From Vampirovibrio sp041737375 (lineage in GTDB: Bacteria; Cyanobacteriota; Vampirovibrionia; Vampirovibrionales; Vampirovibrionaceae), in the NCBI RefSeq assembly GCF_041737375.1, contig NZ_JBGSRV010000011.1:1-64000 (forward strand): a stretch of DNA of 64,000 bases. Direction: 5' to 3'. The translations under genes were made by a program, and so were the position numbers. Positions 15,097 through 24,240 of this stretch are shown in pieces. The notes under the pieces are model-generated. The model had not been told where the DNA came from and made no database searches. It was given only the letters and a program-made list of their open reading frames with translations. Positions within the stretch are counted from its first letter, which is position 1; every line of letters begins with the position of its first letter.

Positions 15097-18000
15097 CTGA
15101 GTGTCGTTTTGGGAAGGGTTTGAAAGTAGAGATTTCCGTTTACAGCCTGGGTCCAGCCATAGATGACCGGCAAAACAATCAAGGTCAAAAAGGTAGAGGT
15201 GAACACCCCACCGATGACCACGGTAGCCAGTGGCTTCTGCACCTCCGCGCCTGCACCGTGTGATAAAGCCATCGGCATAAAACCCAAAATAGCCACCAGC
15301 GCTGTCATCAGAACTGGTCTCAATCGGGTTTCAGCCGCAAGTTGTATTGCCTGAGATAAAGGATGACCCTCTTTCAGGTACTGGTTGATGGTTGAAACCA
15401 GAACCAGGCCATTTAAGACGGCCACCCCGAATAGCGCGATAAAGCCGATAAAGGCTGGTACGTTCAGGTACATGCCTCTGAGCCATAAGGCGATCACACC
15501 CCCAATCAGGGCAAACGGAACATTTAGCATCACTAACAGGGAATGGCGCACCGAAGAGAAGGTAGCCATCAAGAGCAGGAAGATCACCACAATAGACAAC
15601 GGAACCACCATCATGAGCTTTTGCATGGCCCGTTGCTGATTTTCAAACTGGCCGCCCCATTCAATGTAATAACCCGGAGGTAGCTGGACGAGTTCCTTGA
15701 TCTTTTGCTGGCCTTCTCGCACAAAAGAGCCGATATCACGGTCATCCACGTTGCACATCACCACAATTCGGCGCTGAGCGGATTCCCGGTTGATCACCTC
15801 AAGCCCTTCTTCCGTCCGGATGGTGGCTACTTGCCCCAGCGGAATGCGCTGGCCCGTGCTTGTATCCAACAGCAGGGATTGTAATAAAAGCGGATTTGTC
15901 TGACTGCCCCCTGGGAACTTGACCCGCATCGTAAAGCGCTTGCGGCCTTCCAGCACTTCGGAAACAGGCTCTCCCAAAACAGCCGTGCCTACCAACGCTT
16001 TCATGTCAGAAATTTGAACGCCATAACGCGCCATTTTTGTCCGATCTGGCGTGATGACAATTTGAGAACTGCCTTCCAGTTTTTCAGTTTGCAAGTCCCG
16101 TTGGCCTTTTACCGATCGCATGACACGCTCTATGTCCTGCGCTTTTTCCGCCAACACCTTAAAATCCTCGCCAAATAGCTTGATGGCGATATCGGAGCGC
16201 ACCCCGGATACCAGCTCATCGACGCGCATGGCAATCGGCTGGGTGAAATTGAAATGCGTGCCAGGAATATCCCGATTTAAACGGCGGTCAATTTCGGCAA
16301 TTAATTTCTCTTTGGTGATACCACTTCGCCAAGTTTGCTTTGGGTTCAGCATCACATAGACGTCCGCCTGATAGACACCCATGGGGTCTGTGGCCAGGTC
16401 TGGACGGCCCAGTTTGGAGACGGCCGTTTCAATTTCAGGAATATCACCAATAGATTGCTCAACTTGCGTGGTCACTTTCAGTTTTTCGGCCAGTGAAATA
16501 CTGGGCAGGTTGACGGTTTCAATCAGGATGTCACCTTCATCCAGTTGGGGCACAAATTCCGTCCCCAAGAAGGGCACGCTGGCCACTGTGACTATAAACA
16601 GGGCAACGGTAATGGAAACGGTCATGTTACGGTGCGCCAGTGCCTTTTTCAGCAGATTCAGGTAAGCCGGGCGAATTTTTTGAATGAAAAAACTTTCCCG
16701 TTCTTTGACTTTTCCCTTGAGAAAAAACGTGCACAATACCGGTACCAGCGTTAAGGCACAGATTAGAGAGCCCAACAATGCGAAACAAACCGCAAACACC
16801 ATGGGCGAAAACATTTTGTATTCCATGCCCTCTAAAGCCAAAATGGGCATATAGACCACCGTAATAATCAAAATCCCAAACAGAATCGGTCGGGCCATTT
16901 CTTTCAGAGATTGTTGCACCACGGCCTCGGTGTTGTGGGTAACACCCGGTTCCGCATGGGCCAGCTTGCGCACGGTATTTTCAACCATGACAATGGCCCC
17001 ATCCACAATCATTCCAAAGTCAATCGCCCCCAGGCTCATGATGTTGGCGGTCAAGCCCAATGCTTTCATCCCCATCAGGGAAAACATCATGGAAATAGGA
17101 ATGACTACCGCTACAATCAGGGCAGCTCTCAGATTTCCCAGCAACAGCAGCAAAACCGCGATCACCAACATGCTCCCTTCTAGCAGGTTGGTTTGAACCG
17201 TGTGAATGGTTTGCTCCACCAAGCGGGTTTGATCATAGAAGGGTTTCAATTGGATGCCTTCAGGCAGGCTTTTGCGGATTTGTCGGACTTTCTCCTTGAC
17301 CCGTTCAATTACTTCACGGCTATTTTCGCCCTTCAGCATCATAACCAGTCCGGTGACAACTTCTCCCTGACCATCTTTGGTCACAGCCCCTTGCCGTAAA
17401 GCATTCCCAAAACCAATTTGGGCAATGTTTTTCAGGGTAACAGGCATTGTCCCTTTACGGGAAACCACAATATTGCCAATATCGTCCAGAGTTTCCACCC
17501 GCCCCAGACCTCGAATGATATACTGCTCGGCGCCATGCTCGATAATGCCGCCACTGTAGTTCTCGTTGTTGTTTTTCAGTGCGGCAAATACGTTCTGTAA
17601 CGTCAGGTCATACTGGGTCAGCCGCTCTGGAAAAAGCGTAATCACGTATTCCTGGGTCTGTCCGCCCCAGGTATTGACCTCATTAACCCCTGGCACGGTT
17701 CTCAGTTGATATTTAATATCCCAGTCATGCAGGGTTTTTAACTCCCTGGCTGTATAGCCTTTGCCTTCCACCACATACTGGTAAATTTCCCCCATGCCGG
17801 TGGTGATAGGCCCCAACTGCGGGCTGATTCCATCTGGCAGTCGGGAGCGGGCGCTTTGAAGCCGCTCATTAACCAATTGCCGGGCAAAGTAGGTATTTAC
17901 ATTGTCCTGAAAAACAACCGTGACAATGGAAAGTCCAAACTTGCTGACTGAGCGAACCTGCTCCACCTTGGGCAAGCCGTTCAGGATAGACTCAATGGGA

Positions 18001-18197
18001 ACTGTCACCAATTGCTCCGCTTCAATCGGTGGCATGCCAGGGGCTTCGGTAATGACCTGCACCTGAACGTTGGTCAGATCGGGAAACGCATCAATGGGCA
18101 AATTGCAGTAAGCAAACACGCCGCCAATAATGACAAAAACAAAGGCCAGGCAAATCAAAAGCCGCTGCTTGATCAGGTTGGCAAGAAACTGTTCCAT
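15066..18197 (-). CDS. czcA: CzcA-type heavy-metal efflux RND pump
   Basis: This 1043-aa inner-membrane proton antiporter would move divalent metals through CzcB and CzcC. It has the RND pattern of 12 helices and two large periplasmic loops. The helix IV motif AIDFGMIVDGAIVMVEN (about residues 390-410) with two Asp is the proton relay typical of the Zn/Co/Cd (Czc) rather than Cu/Ag class. GGGGAGGA lies 5 nt before the ATG, inside the end of czcB. The last roughly 14 residues (KTTLRSIPSS...) are encoded by an IS3-type end and istB relic, so the native C-terminus has been replaced; all functional parts are upstream. Confidence 0.93.
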   Translation of the reverse strand: MEQFLANLIKQRLLICLAFVFVIIGGVFAYCNLPIDAFPDLTNVQVQVITEAPGMPPIEAEQLVTVPIESILNGLPKVEQVRSVSKFGLSIVTVVFQDNVNTYFARQLVNERLQSARSRLPDGISPQLGPITTGMGEIYQYVVEGKGYTARELKTLHDWDIKYQLRTVPGVNEVNTWGGQTQEYVITLFPERLTQYDLTLQNVFAALKNNNENYSGGIIEHGAEQYIIRGLGRVETLDDIGNIVVSRKGTMPVTLKNIAQIGFGNALRQGAVTKDGQGEVVTGLVMMLKGENSREVIERVKEKVRQIRKSLPEGIQLKPFYDQTRLVEQTIHTVQTNLLEGSMLVIAVLLLLLGNLRAALIVAVVIPISMMFSLMGMKALGLTANIMSLGAIDFGMIVDGAIVMVENTVRKLAHAEPGVTHNTEAVVQQSLKEMARPILFGILIITVVYMPILALEGMEYKMFSPMVFAVCFALLGSLICALTLVPVLCTFFLKGKVKERESFFIQKIRPAYLNLLKKALAHRNMTVSITVALFIVTVASVPFLGTEFVPQLDEGDILIETVNLPSISLAEKLKVTTQVEQSIGDIPEIETAVSKLGRPDLATDPMGVYQADVYVMLNPKQTWRSGITKEKLIAEIDRRLNRDIPGTHFNFTQPIAMRVDELVSGVRSDIAIKLFGEDFKVLAEKAQDIERVMRSVKGQRDLQTEKLEGSSQIVITPDRTKMARYGVQISDMKALVGTAVLGEPVSEVLEGRKRFTMRVKFPGGSQTNPLLLQSLLLDTSTGQRIPLGQVATIRTEEGLEVINRESAQRRIVVMCNVDDRDIGSFVREGQQKIKELVQLPPGYYIEWGGQFENQQRAMQKLMMVVPLSIVVIFLLLMATFSSVRHSLLVMLNVPFALIGGVIALWLRGMYLNVPAFIGFIALFGVAVLNGLVLVSTINQYLKEGHPLSQAIQLAAETRLRPVLMTALVAILGFMPMALSHGAGAEVQKPLATVVIGGVFTSTFLTLIVLPVIYGWTQAVNGNLYFQTLPKTTLRSIPSSRTLP
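15094..15117 (+). repeat. Solo IS3-type terminus at the czcA 3' end
   Basis: Twenty-three of 24 bases match the start of the IS3 relic at 7352 (TGACCTGAGTGTCG...TTTGGGAAG). It lies at the junction between czcA and the istB fragment, pointing to nested insertion and deletion there. Confidence 0.6.
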
Positions 18198-18198
18198 C

Positions 18199-19425
18199 TT
18201 ATTCCTCCCCGAACTGATTTTTTAATAATTCGCCCTTCAGGGTAAAACTCCCGTGGGTCACCACAAGTGTTCCTGCTTTTAGGCCATTGCGAATCAAATA
18301 CCCCGCCGAATCATGACTTTCAATCTCCACGGGCTGTTTGCGGTATCTGCCCTCTTTCATCGGAATAAACACAAAGGTTTCCCGTCCATATTTTTGCAGT
18401 GCGCTTTCCGGGATAAACGGCTTACTGCCCTTTGGGGCGGAATCAATTTCTGCCTGCCCAAACATGCCAGGCTTGAGGCTGTAATCCGGGTTACTCAAAA
18501 AGGCCCGAACCATAAACATTGGGCTTCGGGCATTGGTGCTGGCCGGAATGTAATTGATGCGCCCGGAGAACACTTTATTGGGGAGACTGTCGCTGGTAAA
18601 GCGAATGATCTGGCCTAACTTCAGCCCGGCCAGTTCTGGGGGATAAACCGTCATATCCAACCAAACCCGGGACAAGTCAGCCACTTCATACAAAATTTGG
18701 TCAGCACTCACTGTATCGCCCAAGGTAATGGTTTTTCGGGTGATCACCCCGCTTCGAGGGGCCAGGATGGGGCTACCGGTTTGTAAATGTTCGGACTGAC
18801 TGTTGAAATCCACCCCATAAGTGCCCAGCAATGCTTTCGCCTCGGAAGTCACATGGGTCTCATGCTCCTGATAGCCGCTTAAAGTGGATTGGGCTAATTC
18901 CATCTCAGACTGGGCCTGTAGCAGATCTTTGTGGGGGGAAACCCCTTCGGCGTAAAGCGCTTTTTCCCGCTGATAATTTTGGCAGGCCAATTTAAGGCGG
19001 GTTTTTGCCTGTTGAATGGCGATTTCATTGTTATGAAGCTCATGAATCGATGCCGCTTGGGCTTTAACTACTTCCTGGTTGCGTATGATGGCCACGGTCT
19101 GCCCTTGCCGGATCGTATCGCCCAAGTTAGCCTTATCACTGATGACGCGACCACCCACAATAGAGCTGAGATGAAACACTTGGTTATCATCGGCCTTGAC
19201 CTCCGCAATAGTCGTAATGTGGCTACTGTGAGAACGATCAGTGACTACTGCCACCTGAATACCACTTTTTTGAATGGCTTCTGGCGTTAAGCGAACGATA
19301 TCGGATGATGCGGCCTGTTTCTCGGTTTGTGGCAATTCAGTTTGGGAGGCCCCGCAACCAGCCAGAAAAACTAGTCCGGTCAAGATCAAGCCACTGAAAG
19401 AGGGTAATGGATGAGAGATCTTCAT
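18199..19425 (-). CDS. czcB: CzcB-type periplasmic adaptor (membrane fusion protein)
   Basis: This 408-aa adaptor links the RND pump to the outer-membrane channel. The N-terminus carries a lipoprotein-like signal (LTGLVFLAGCGAS, lipobox LAGC). Then come a biotinyl-lipoyl half motif (GGRVISDKANLGDTIRQGQ), a coiled-coil hairpin rich in Gln/Glu/Leu, the second lipoyl half (APRSGVITRKTITLGDTVS) and beta-barrel/membrane-proximal domains. It overlaps czcC by 4 nt (ATGA) and sits 1 nt from czcA, so the three are translated together. No His-rich metal-binding N-terminus is seen. Confidence 0.9.
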   Translation of the reverse strand: MKISHPLPSFSGLILTGLVFLAGCGASQTELPQTEKQAASSDIVRLTPEAIQKSGIQVAVVTDRSHSSHITTIAEVKADDNQVFHLSSIVGGRVISDKANLGDTIRQGQTVAIIRNQEVVKAQAASIHELHNNEIAIQQAKTRLKLACQNYQREKALYAEGVSPHKDLLQAQSEMELAQSTLSGYQEHETHVTSEAKALLGTYGVDFNSQSEHLQTGSPILAPRSGVITRKTITLGDTVSADQILYEVADLSRVWLDMTVYPPELAGLKLGQIIRFTSDSLPNKVFSGRINYIPASTNARSPMFMVRAFLSNPDYSLKPGMFGQAEIDSAPKGSKPFIPESALQKYGRETFVFIPMKEGRYRKQPVEIESHDSAGYLIRNGLKAGTLVVTHGSFTLKGELLKNQFGEE

Positions 19426-20708
19426 AATCCGGTTCCTATCGCCTTTTCTAAATCACTAATCGCATCTTGATGATCGCTCATGGCTTGCAAATACCCCAGG
19501 CGGGTATTGATGAAGGCCTGTTGAGCGTTAATTGGCGTCAATATGGAGGACTTCCCTTCCCGGAAGCTTAACTGGGCCAGTTTGACAATCTGCTCCGCAT
19601 CAGGGAGTAGTTCTGCCTCATAGCGCTTTAGCCGTTCCTGGCTGGCTATAAAAGCCGTATGGGCGTTGATGACTTCATAAGTTATCTGGGTTTTTAAAGC
19701 CTGTTGTGTAATCTGGAGCTGTCGTTGTCGGGCAGATTCCTCCTCGATAGGGCCTTGTTGCCGGTTAAAAACAGGGATATCCACTGCTCCAATCACATAG
19801 AGGTTCAAACGCCTTTGACCGGGTTCAGCAACCAAGTCTGGGCCAGCCGAAAGACTGAGGTTGGGAATTCGGTTACTCTTGGCCACAGCCAACCGCTGTA
19901 TAGTTAAAATCTCGTTCAGCCTGTTTTCCTGAAGCTCAGGTCGAATTTTAAAGGCCTGTTCAATCAGAATACTCAGATTCAGCGCTGATTCGGTCAGCGA
20001 TGCTTGCAAGGGCTGGCTAGGCTCCTGCTTCTGGGGCGTCAGCAACGCTTCTTGGGCAAAATTTGGTGGGGCTGCCAACAGCTGTTCTTGGGAGAGGGGC
20101 TGGAACAGCAAGGCGCTCAGTCGGTTTCTGGCAGAAACTACCTGATAAAAAGCGGTTTGATGGTCACTTCTTGAATTGGTAAATGCAATTTGAGCACTCA
20201 GAACATCCACCTTGGGAATATCGCCCACCTTCTCTCTTTTTTTGGCGATGGCCAGCAGGTGCTGTGTGGTTTCAACGATTTCTTCATAAGCTTTTTGGCG
20301 CTCTAAAGCGGTATACAGTTCCGTGTATGTTTTTCTGACACCCATCCTGAGTTCTAAAAGCTTGGCACTCGTTAGGATGTCCGTGAGTTGGCTTTGGGTT
20401 TCAGCGACCGCAATACGTTTTTTTCGTTTTCCACCCAACTCCAGTGTTTGTTGCAGGCCCAGGCGATAGGTTTTTTCGGCGATGCCGTTATCGGAAATCA
20501 ACAAGGGATTCAAGCGTGCTTTGGCTGTTGTGATCTGGGCCTGACTGATGTCTTTTTGCGCCAATGCGGCTTGATAATTCAGGTTATTATGGGCGGCAAT
20601 TTCAATCGCGGCCTCTAATGTAAAGACTGGGGGCGTGTCTGCCCAGCTCCAATAAGGCATCGTTACAGCCAGAGTGAGCAGCAATGCGTTTAGTAGTGGG
20701 GAACGCAA
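19422..20708 (-). CDS. czcC: CzcC-type outer-membrane efflux channel
   Basis: This 428-aa TolC-family protein has an N-terminal signal peptide (ALLLTLAVTMPYWSWA) and the duplicated helical-barrel region rich in Gln, Ala and Leu. AAIEIAAHNNLNYQAALAQK is a typical OEP start. The start codon is TTG at 20708 with AAGGAG 8 nt upstream. It is the first gene of the czcCBA operon. I see no metal-responsive regulator gene nearby. Confidence 0.88.
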   Translation of the reverse strand: MRSPLLNALLLTLAVTMPYWSWADTPPVFTLEAAIEIAAHNNLNYQAALAQKDISQAQITTAKARLNPLLISDNGIAEKTYRLGLQQTLELGGKRKKRIAVAETQSQLTDILTSAKLLELRMGVRKTYTELYTALERQKAYEEIVETTQHLLAIAKKREKVGDIPKVDVLSAQIAFTNSRSDHQTAFYQVVSARNRLSALLFQPLSQEQLLAAPPNFAQEALLTPQKQEPSQPLQASLTESALNLSILIEQAFKIRPELQENRLNEILTIQRLAVAKSNRIPNLSLSAGPDLVAEPGQRRLNLYVIGAVDIPVFNRQQGPIEEESARQRQLQITQQALKTQITYEVINAHTAFIASQERLKRYEAELLPDAEQIVKLAQLSFREGKSSILTPINAQQAFINTRLGYLQAMSDHQDAISDLEKAIGTGL

Positions 20709-20793
20709 ACGAGAATCTCCTTAATCCTTTTTATTGGCACGCTCAAGCAAGCTTCAGCCTGATTGCAGCAAAATGAAAGCAGATTAAGGTGAT

Positions 20794-21249
20794 TTAAATA
20801 AGTAAGGCAATAGTTTGACGGAAACGCAAAGTCTGATTGGGCGGCGGTGGATGGGCATATAAATGGTGAAGGGACGTTTTTTGACCCGTCAAGGGGTTGG
20901 ACATCAGGAGAAATCCAATGAGAACCGAGCCCAGAGGCTCAAAGGAAAGCGGAAGTCGATTTTCATTGGCGATAAAAGTTTTAAAATCTGCTTTAGACAG
21001 CAAAATCTTGTGGTCTGGCTTATCGGGATGATGATGGTGAAAACTGGTTTCCGCCGCGTTTGAGGCTTGCAGGCCATGGTGGTGAAGTACCAGGGCTTTG
21101 TTTCCCTTGGCATCAGCTTGAATTGATAGGGCATGAGGCCCATCCACAATAAGGGTGATGGCAGCCAGGGCTTCAGGTGTGAACACGCTCAAAGCCACAT
21201 AAACAATTAGCCCCATCAGGGTATGCCATCGCTTTTGGTTGAATACCAT
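20794..21249 (-). CDS. His-rich exported protein before czcCBA
   Basis: This 151-aa protein has an N-terminal hydrophobic segment (LMGLIVYVALSVFTPEALA, signal-like), two His clusters (LHHHGLQ and FHHHHPDKPDH, about residues 75-100) and a second hydrophobic stretch near residue 122. The His clusters could bind metal. It precedes czcC in the same direction, suggesting a periplasmic metal sensor or buffer of the efflux system; the family is not recognised. The ATG at 21249 was chosen over an upstream TTG. Confidence 0.65.
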   Translation of the reverse strand: MVFNQKRWHTLMGLIVYVALSVFTPEALAAITLIVDGPHALSIQADAKGNKALVLHHHGLQASNAAETSFHHHHPDKPDHKILLSKADFKTFIANENRLPLSFEPLGSVLIGFLLMSNPLTGQKTSLHHLYAHPPPPNQTLRFRQTIALLI

Positions 21250-21442
21250 TGCTTTCAAGTGTTTGTATTCCGGATTTTAGCTTGTGGTGGATCTTGTCTC
21301 TCTATTATGCCAGAGGCACGTGTAATGATCTATGCCCTGAAGACTCCTCCAAGCACAGTCAAATAATTCGGCTGCGTGGTGCAAATGGCAATCAAAAACT
21401 GAGCCAGTGGGGCCAGATCCTAAAAATGGGGGGACTGACTGG

Positions 21443-21548
21443 GGTTCAATTTGGGTCGCATGAGAAAATAGAGTGTTTGGTATTATACCACCTCCCGCAG
21501 GGCATGACTGGCATGCTACGCATCCCAGCAATTGTCAAATTGGTCGGG
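21443..21548 (+). repeat. Dispersed repeat B, copy 2
   Basis: Inverted relative to 7792-7902. The stretch 21259-21606 contains no other supportable gene; a minus-strand reading across it resembles a decayed coding sequence of unknown family. Confidence 0.65.
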
Positions 21549-21606
21549 AGTTATGGGGTCTAAACGATTGTATTCACCCCGCCAGTAAGTAAGATAGATA
21601 GTTGTA

Positions 21607-22023
21607 TTAAGGAAAGAGCCAGTTCCCAATCATGAGGCCAGCAGCGAGTGAGCCGATAACGAGAACGAGCCCCCCGCCGATCTGAGCATATAAAGCCGCA
21701 GCGCGGATTTTAAACAGTTCATTTTCGCATTGGGTTTTAAATTGCTTTTCCCAGCTCTGGATACGTCTTTCCAGGTGATCATCAAACTTATCCAGGAGGT
21801 GTTGGGTCTGTGCTTCAGCCTGCTTGGCGGCTTGCTGGCCCAGTGTGGTGGTTTCCAGATGGGCTTCCCGAAGTTTAGTTTGGAGCGCTTCCACATAGCG
21901 CTCCAAGATGACTTGATTCAGAAGGACATTGGCCAGAATGGGATCGTCCTTGTGGACTTTTTGATTGGCTTTCAGGTGTTTATTCACCTCCGCCAGTAGT
22001 GGCTCCATTTCCAGAGTGGTCAT
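21607..22023 (-). CDS. TraM-like conjugation protein
   Basis: This 138-aa protein has the pattern 'KVHKDDPILANVLLNQVILE' near residues 22-41, a long charged helix with Gln/Ala repeats, and a C-terminal membrane anchor (IGGGLVLVIGSLAAGLMIG). This layout resembles TraM proteins of IncP-type plasmids, and it lies 2 nt after a TraL/StbB-like fragment, the same gene order. No other transfer gene is present, so it is a relic of a conjugative or mobilisable element. Confidence 0.5.
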   Translation of the reverse strand: MTTLEMEPLLAEVNKHLKANQKVHKDDPILANVLLNQVILERYVEALQTKLREAHLETTTLGQQAAKQAEAQTQHLLDKFDDHLERRIQSWEKQFKTQCENELFKIRAAALYAQIGGGLVLVIGSLAAGLMIGNWLFP

Positions 22024-22025
22024 GA

Positions 22026-22379
22026 CTAACTGACCACCGTCAACTGGTCATAGATGCCGCGCCGGTACATGGTAATGCGTTGCTTGGACATGATGCGGAA
22101 CACGTCGCTTTCCAGGGCTTCGCTGAAGGTCAGACGTTCGGCGATCAATTGCTCGATGGTCTGGCCAAAGGTGTCTTCATTTTGGCGGGGGAGCTTGACG
22201 ATGGCATGAACCCGGTCCTTGTACTTCTGGTAGGCTTTGGATTGTTCAAAGGTTTTGCCGTCGGACTCGATTTTGCCAAAGTGTTCATTCAGCCAGACAA
22301 TGATCTGAGCCTCTTCCGGCATTTGCTCAGCGAGCTGGGTGAAATCGCTGAGGTGACTGAGTCCCTCGGCCGGTACCAT
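22026..22379 (-). pseudogene. TraL/StbB/MobD-like C-terminal fragment
   Basis: The 117 residues (IIVWLNEHFGKIESDGKTFE ... NEDTFGQTIEQLIAERLTFS ... SKQRITMYRRGIYDQL) match the second half of TraL/StbB/MobD ParA-like ATPases. The N-terminal P-loop half is missing: the sequence upstream of 22379 is unrelated. It is probably a truncated gene. The start at MVPAEG is only where the frame opens. Confidence 0.5.
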
Positions 22380-22518
22380 GCAAAGCTAGAGTTTCAGAAT
22401 ATTTGGTCTTGACCCTAGAAGCGTACCAGTTCAAGTGAGAAAAAGGGGAGTTAAATAGCCTGGCACGCTAGCTATTTGCGGCGGCGAAGGAATGAGGTGC
22501 AATGTCTCCTAAAGCGCT

Positions 22519-22949
22519 ATGCAGGCGAGGGACTCAGTCAACATGGGTCTAATTGGCGACGAAGGCACCAAAAACTTGCTCAACAATGCCACTTGGCTAC
22601 ACGACTCGCCAGGAACCAACTTAAATTACAGCTGCAGTAATAGAGTGGAAAAAAATAATACTTATGTTAATCTAACTGCTCAGTTTACTGTTAAAGAAGA
22701 CTGCAGTCGCAGTAGGTGCTTCGGCGATCGCCTCAGGCTGCTATAGATTGGTCTATGGGTATATCTCAGTTGGGTGCAAATTCAGGTTCTATATCACTCC
22801 AAAATGGTAAAGCAATGATTACATCTGCTAATTTACCTCGCGGGACCGCTGTCTTAAAGGTCGGTGTATTTGCTTTGCCTGGTATCGCCCTAGATTGGGC
22901 GTATCAAGCTGGTCAGGCGACCCGGTCACATAACGAGAGCAACAATTGA
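22519..22949 (+). pseudogene. Broken toxin-like or hypothetical gene
   Basis: Two short overlapping reading frames (22519-22746 and 22716-22949) give low-complexity, Asn/Ser/Gly-rich peptides. The second ends in a hydrophobic segment (VGVFALPGIALDWAYQAG). A third frame between them also looks coding (KKTAVAVGASAIAS). This looks like one gene broken by frameshifts, placed before small membrane genes as toxin and immunity genes often are. The family is not recognised. Confidence 0.35.
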
Positions 22950-22977
22950 AGATCGAAATGGGATTTAGGTCAAAGCG

Positions 22978-23325
22978 ATGAAAAAACTTACATTTAAAGT
23001 CTTAAAAAAAAATAGTGAAACTGGGTTAATTTTCTTTTTACTTGGAGGCACGTATACGATCGCCTGGGCAATCGTAGGTGGAGCCGGCATGATCCTAGTA
23101 TTATTGGGCTTGATTTCATTGATTCGAAGCTTGGGAGATGCAATAGTGCCTCCTGATCAAGACATCATTATTGCGGTAAGGGAAGCGCTTAAAATTATAT
23201 TTCTTGCTCCTTGTGCAGGATTTCTAATGGCATTTTTTTCATGGATTTTAACAAAAAAGAGCATGAACCTTTTCGGGACAAGTAAGGGTGTTTACCTATT
23301 TATAGAATGCAACGTGCTGTTATAG
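22978..23325 (+). CDS. Small membrane protein
   Basis: This 115-aa protein has three hydrophobic segments (about residues 17-32, 34-50 and 72-90). The start ATG (MKKLTFKVL) has a weak AGG upstream. It overlaps the next gene by 19 bp. It could be an immunity-type protein given the gene order, but no family is recognised. Confidence 0.5.
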   Translation: MKKLTFKVLKKNSETGLIFFLLGGTYTIAWAIVGGAGMILVLLGLISLIRSLGDAIVPPDQDIIIAVREALKIIFLAPCAGFLMAFFSWILTKKSMNLFGTSKGVYLFIECNVLL

Positions 23326-23638
23326 AAAGTAATTTGGCGTTAAAGAAACTATACGAACTTTGTCTGAATAGCCTGCCTCAAATAGGGCCTGCAAGTGTAA
23401 CAGTAATAGAATCGGATTTGAGTTCAAGTAAAAAAAAGCGCTTGTAAAAGGTTATAAGAAAAGGTTTTACCGAGGCGAAACAGTTGAGTTCTATTTTGTA
23501 AATTTATCCTCTGAGGAAATCCAGATTAATATTAAAAGTTACAGTAATGTCTTGGTTAAAGGAATGGACGGCGCTCAAAACATTAAAAACCTTCACGGTA
23601 TTTGTGATTATCTGAAAAAAGAAAAGGAAAGTGGATAA
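23307..23638 (+). CDS. Frameshifted or recoded hypothetical gene
   Basis: Frame 0 reads MQRAVIESNLALKKLYEL... and stops at 23445 after S-S-S-K-K-K-R-L. The -1 frame, entered at A-AAA-AAG (23432-23438), continues without a break: A-L-V-K-G-Y-K-K-R-F-Y-R-G, then ETVEFYFVNLSSEEIQ, to a stop at 23636-23638 that overlaps the next ATG (TAATG). The 332-bp length fits one -1 shift, giving a product of about 110 aa. The second half resembles part of the protein at 9979. It is either a recent homopolymer frameshift mutation or programmed slippage. Confidence 0.5.
23432..23438 (+). promoter_or_regulatory. Possible -1 slippery site in a run of eight A
   Basis: A-AAA-AAG in the zero frame of the 23307 gene. 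Re-reading one base joins the two halves exactly. Confidence 0.35.
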
Positions 23639-23967
23639 TGCCTGAATGGCAAATGTTTAAAAAAAAACTTATAATTTCTTTAACATACTTTTTATTACTC
23701 CCTGTTTATTTACTTTCGTTATTTGCTAGTTTTTTGCTTTATCCACACATGCATGGTGTTTTTTTACTAAGCACTAAGCCATATGAAGTAGTAGCGCCTA
23801 AAATACTTTTTCTGGGATTTGCCTTTAGTGTTTATTTATGTGCTCAGGTTTTTTATCAGAAACTACTAAAACAAAAAGAAGTGGTCGCTTTGGGTTATGA
23901 CATTTTTGTTGTGGCATTTATTTGCTTGATTCTTCAAATTCAAGCAATAGTCAGTTTTTTATTTTAA
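23638..23967 (+). CDS. Small membrane protein
   Basis: This 109-aa protein has three hydrophobic segments (LIISLTYFLLLPVYLLSLFA; ILFLGFAFSVYLCAQVF; IFVVAFICLILQIQAIVSF) and is Phe/Leu-rich. The ATG overlaps the stop of the preceding gene (TAATG), implying coupling. Function is unknown. Confidence 0.6.
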   Translation: MPEWQMFKKKLIISLTYFLLLPVYLLSLFASFLLYPHMHGVFLLSTKPYEVVAPKILFLGFAFSVYLCAQVFYQKLLKQKEVVALGYDIFVVAFICLILQIQAIVSFLF

Positions 23968-23993
23968 TTTAGCAATTTAGCGAGAGGTGCAAT

Positions 23994-24240
23994 ATGGCAA
24001 ATACACAAAGTGATCTTGATTTGCTTTTACCTTCATTTGGTGAATTTTTTTTGAATCAATTACCAATGGCTTTCATGCGCTGTTTTCTGTGGACAGCAAC
24101 CGTGATGATGCTATTACAAGTAGTGATTCTATCTGGAGTCAGTTGAGTGTTTGGGTCGACGCAGATCACGATGCCGATGTTGATTCTGGTGAATTGAAAA
24201 CCCTTGCTGAATTGGGGGGGCTTAATCTTGTCAAGAATGT
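23994..24240 (+). pseudogene. RTX/large-repeat toxin fragment with EF-hand-like loops
   Basis: An ATG with GAGAGGTG upstream opens MANTQSDLDLLLPSFGEF. The frame shifts after a run of eight T. The other frame then reads DSNRDDAITSSDSIWSQLSV, then WVDADHDADVDSGELKTLAE. The D-x-N/D-x-D-x-I ... W-x-D-x-D-x-D-x-x-x-G-E-L pattern is that of calcium-binding repeats in RTX-type exoproteins. It ends abruptly at an IS terminus at 24240, so the gene was cut by an insertion. Confidence 0.55.

Noticed and set aside
22345..22540. Inverted 15-bp match (CGAGGGACTCAGTCA) between the traL fragment and the start of the broken gene at 22519
   Set aside because: A 15-bp match is expected a few times by chance in a window of this size. 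No longer similarity surrounds it.
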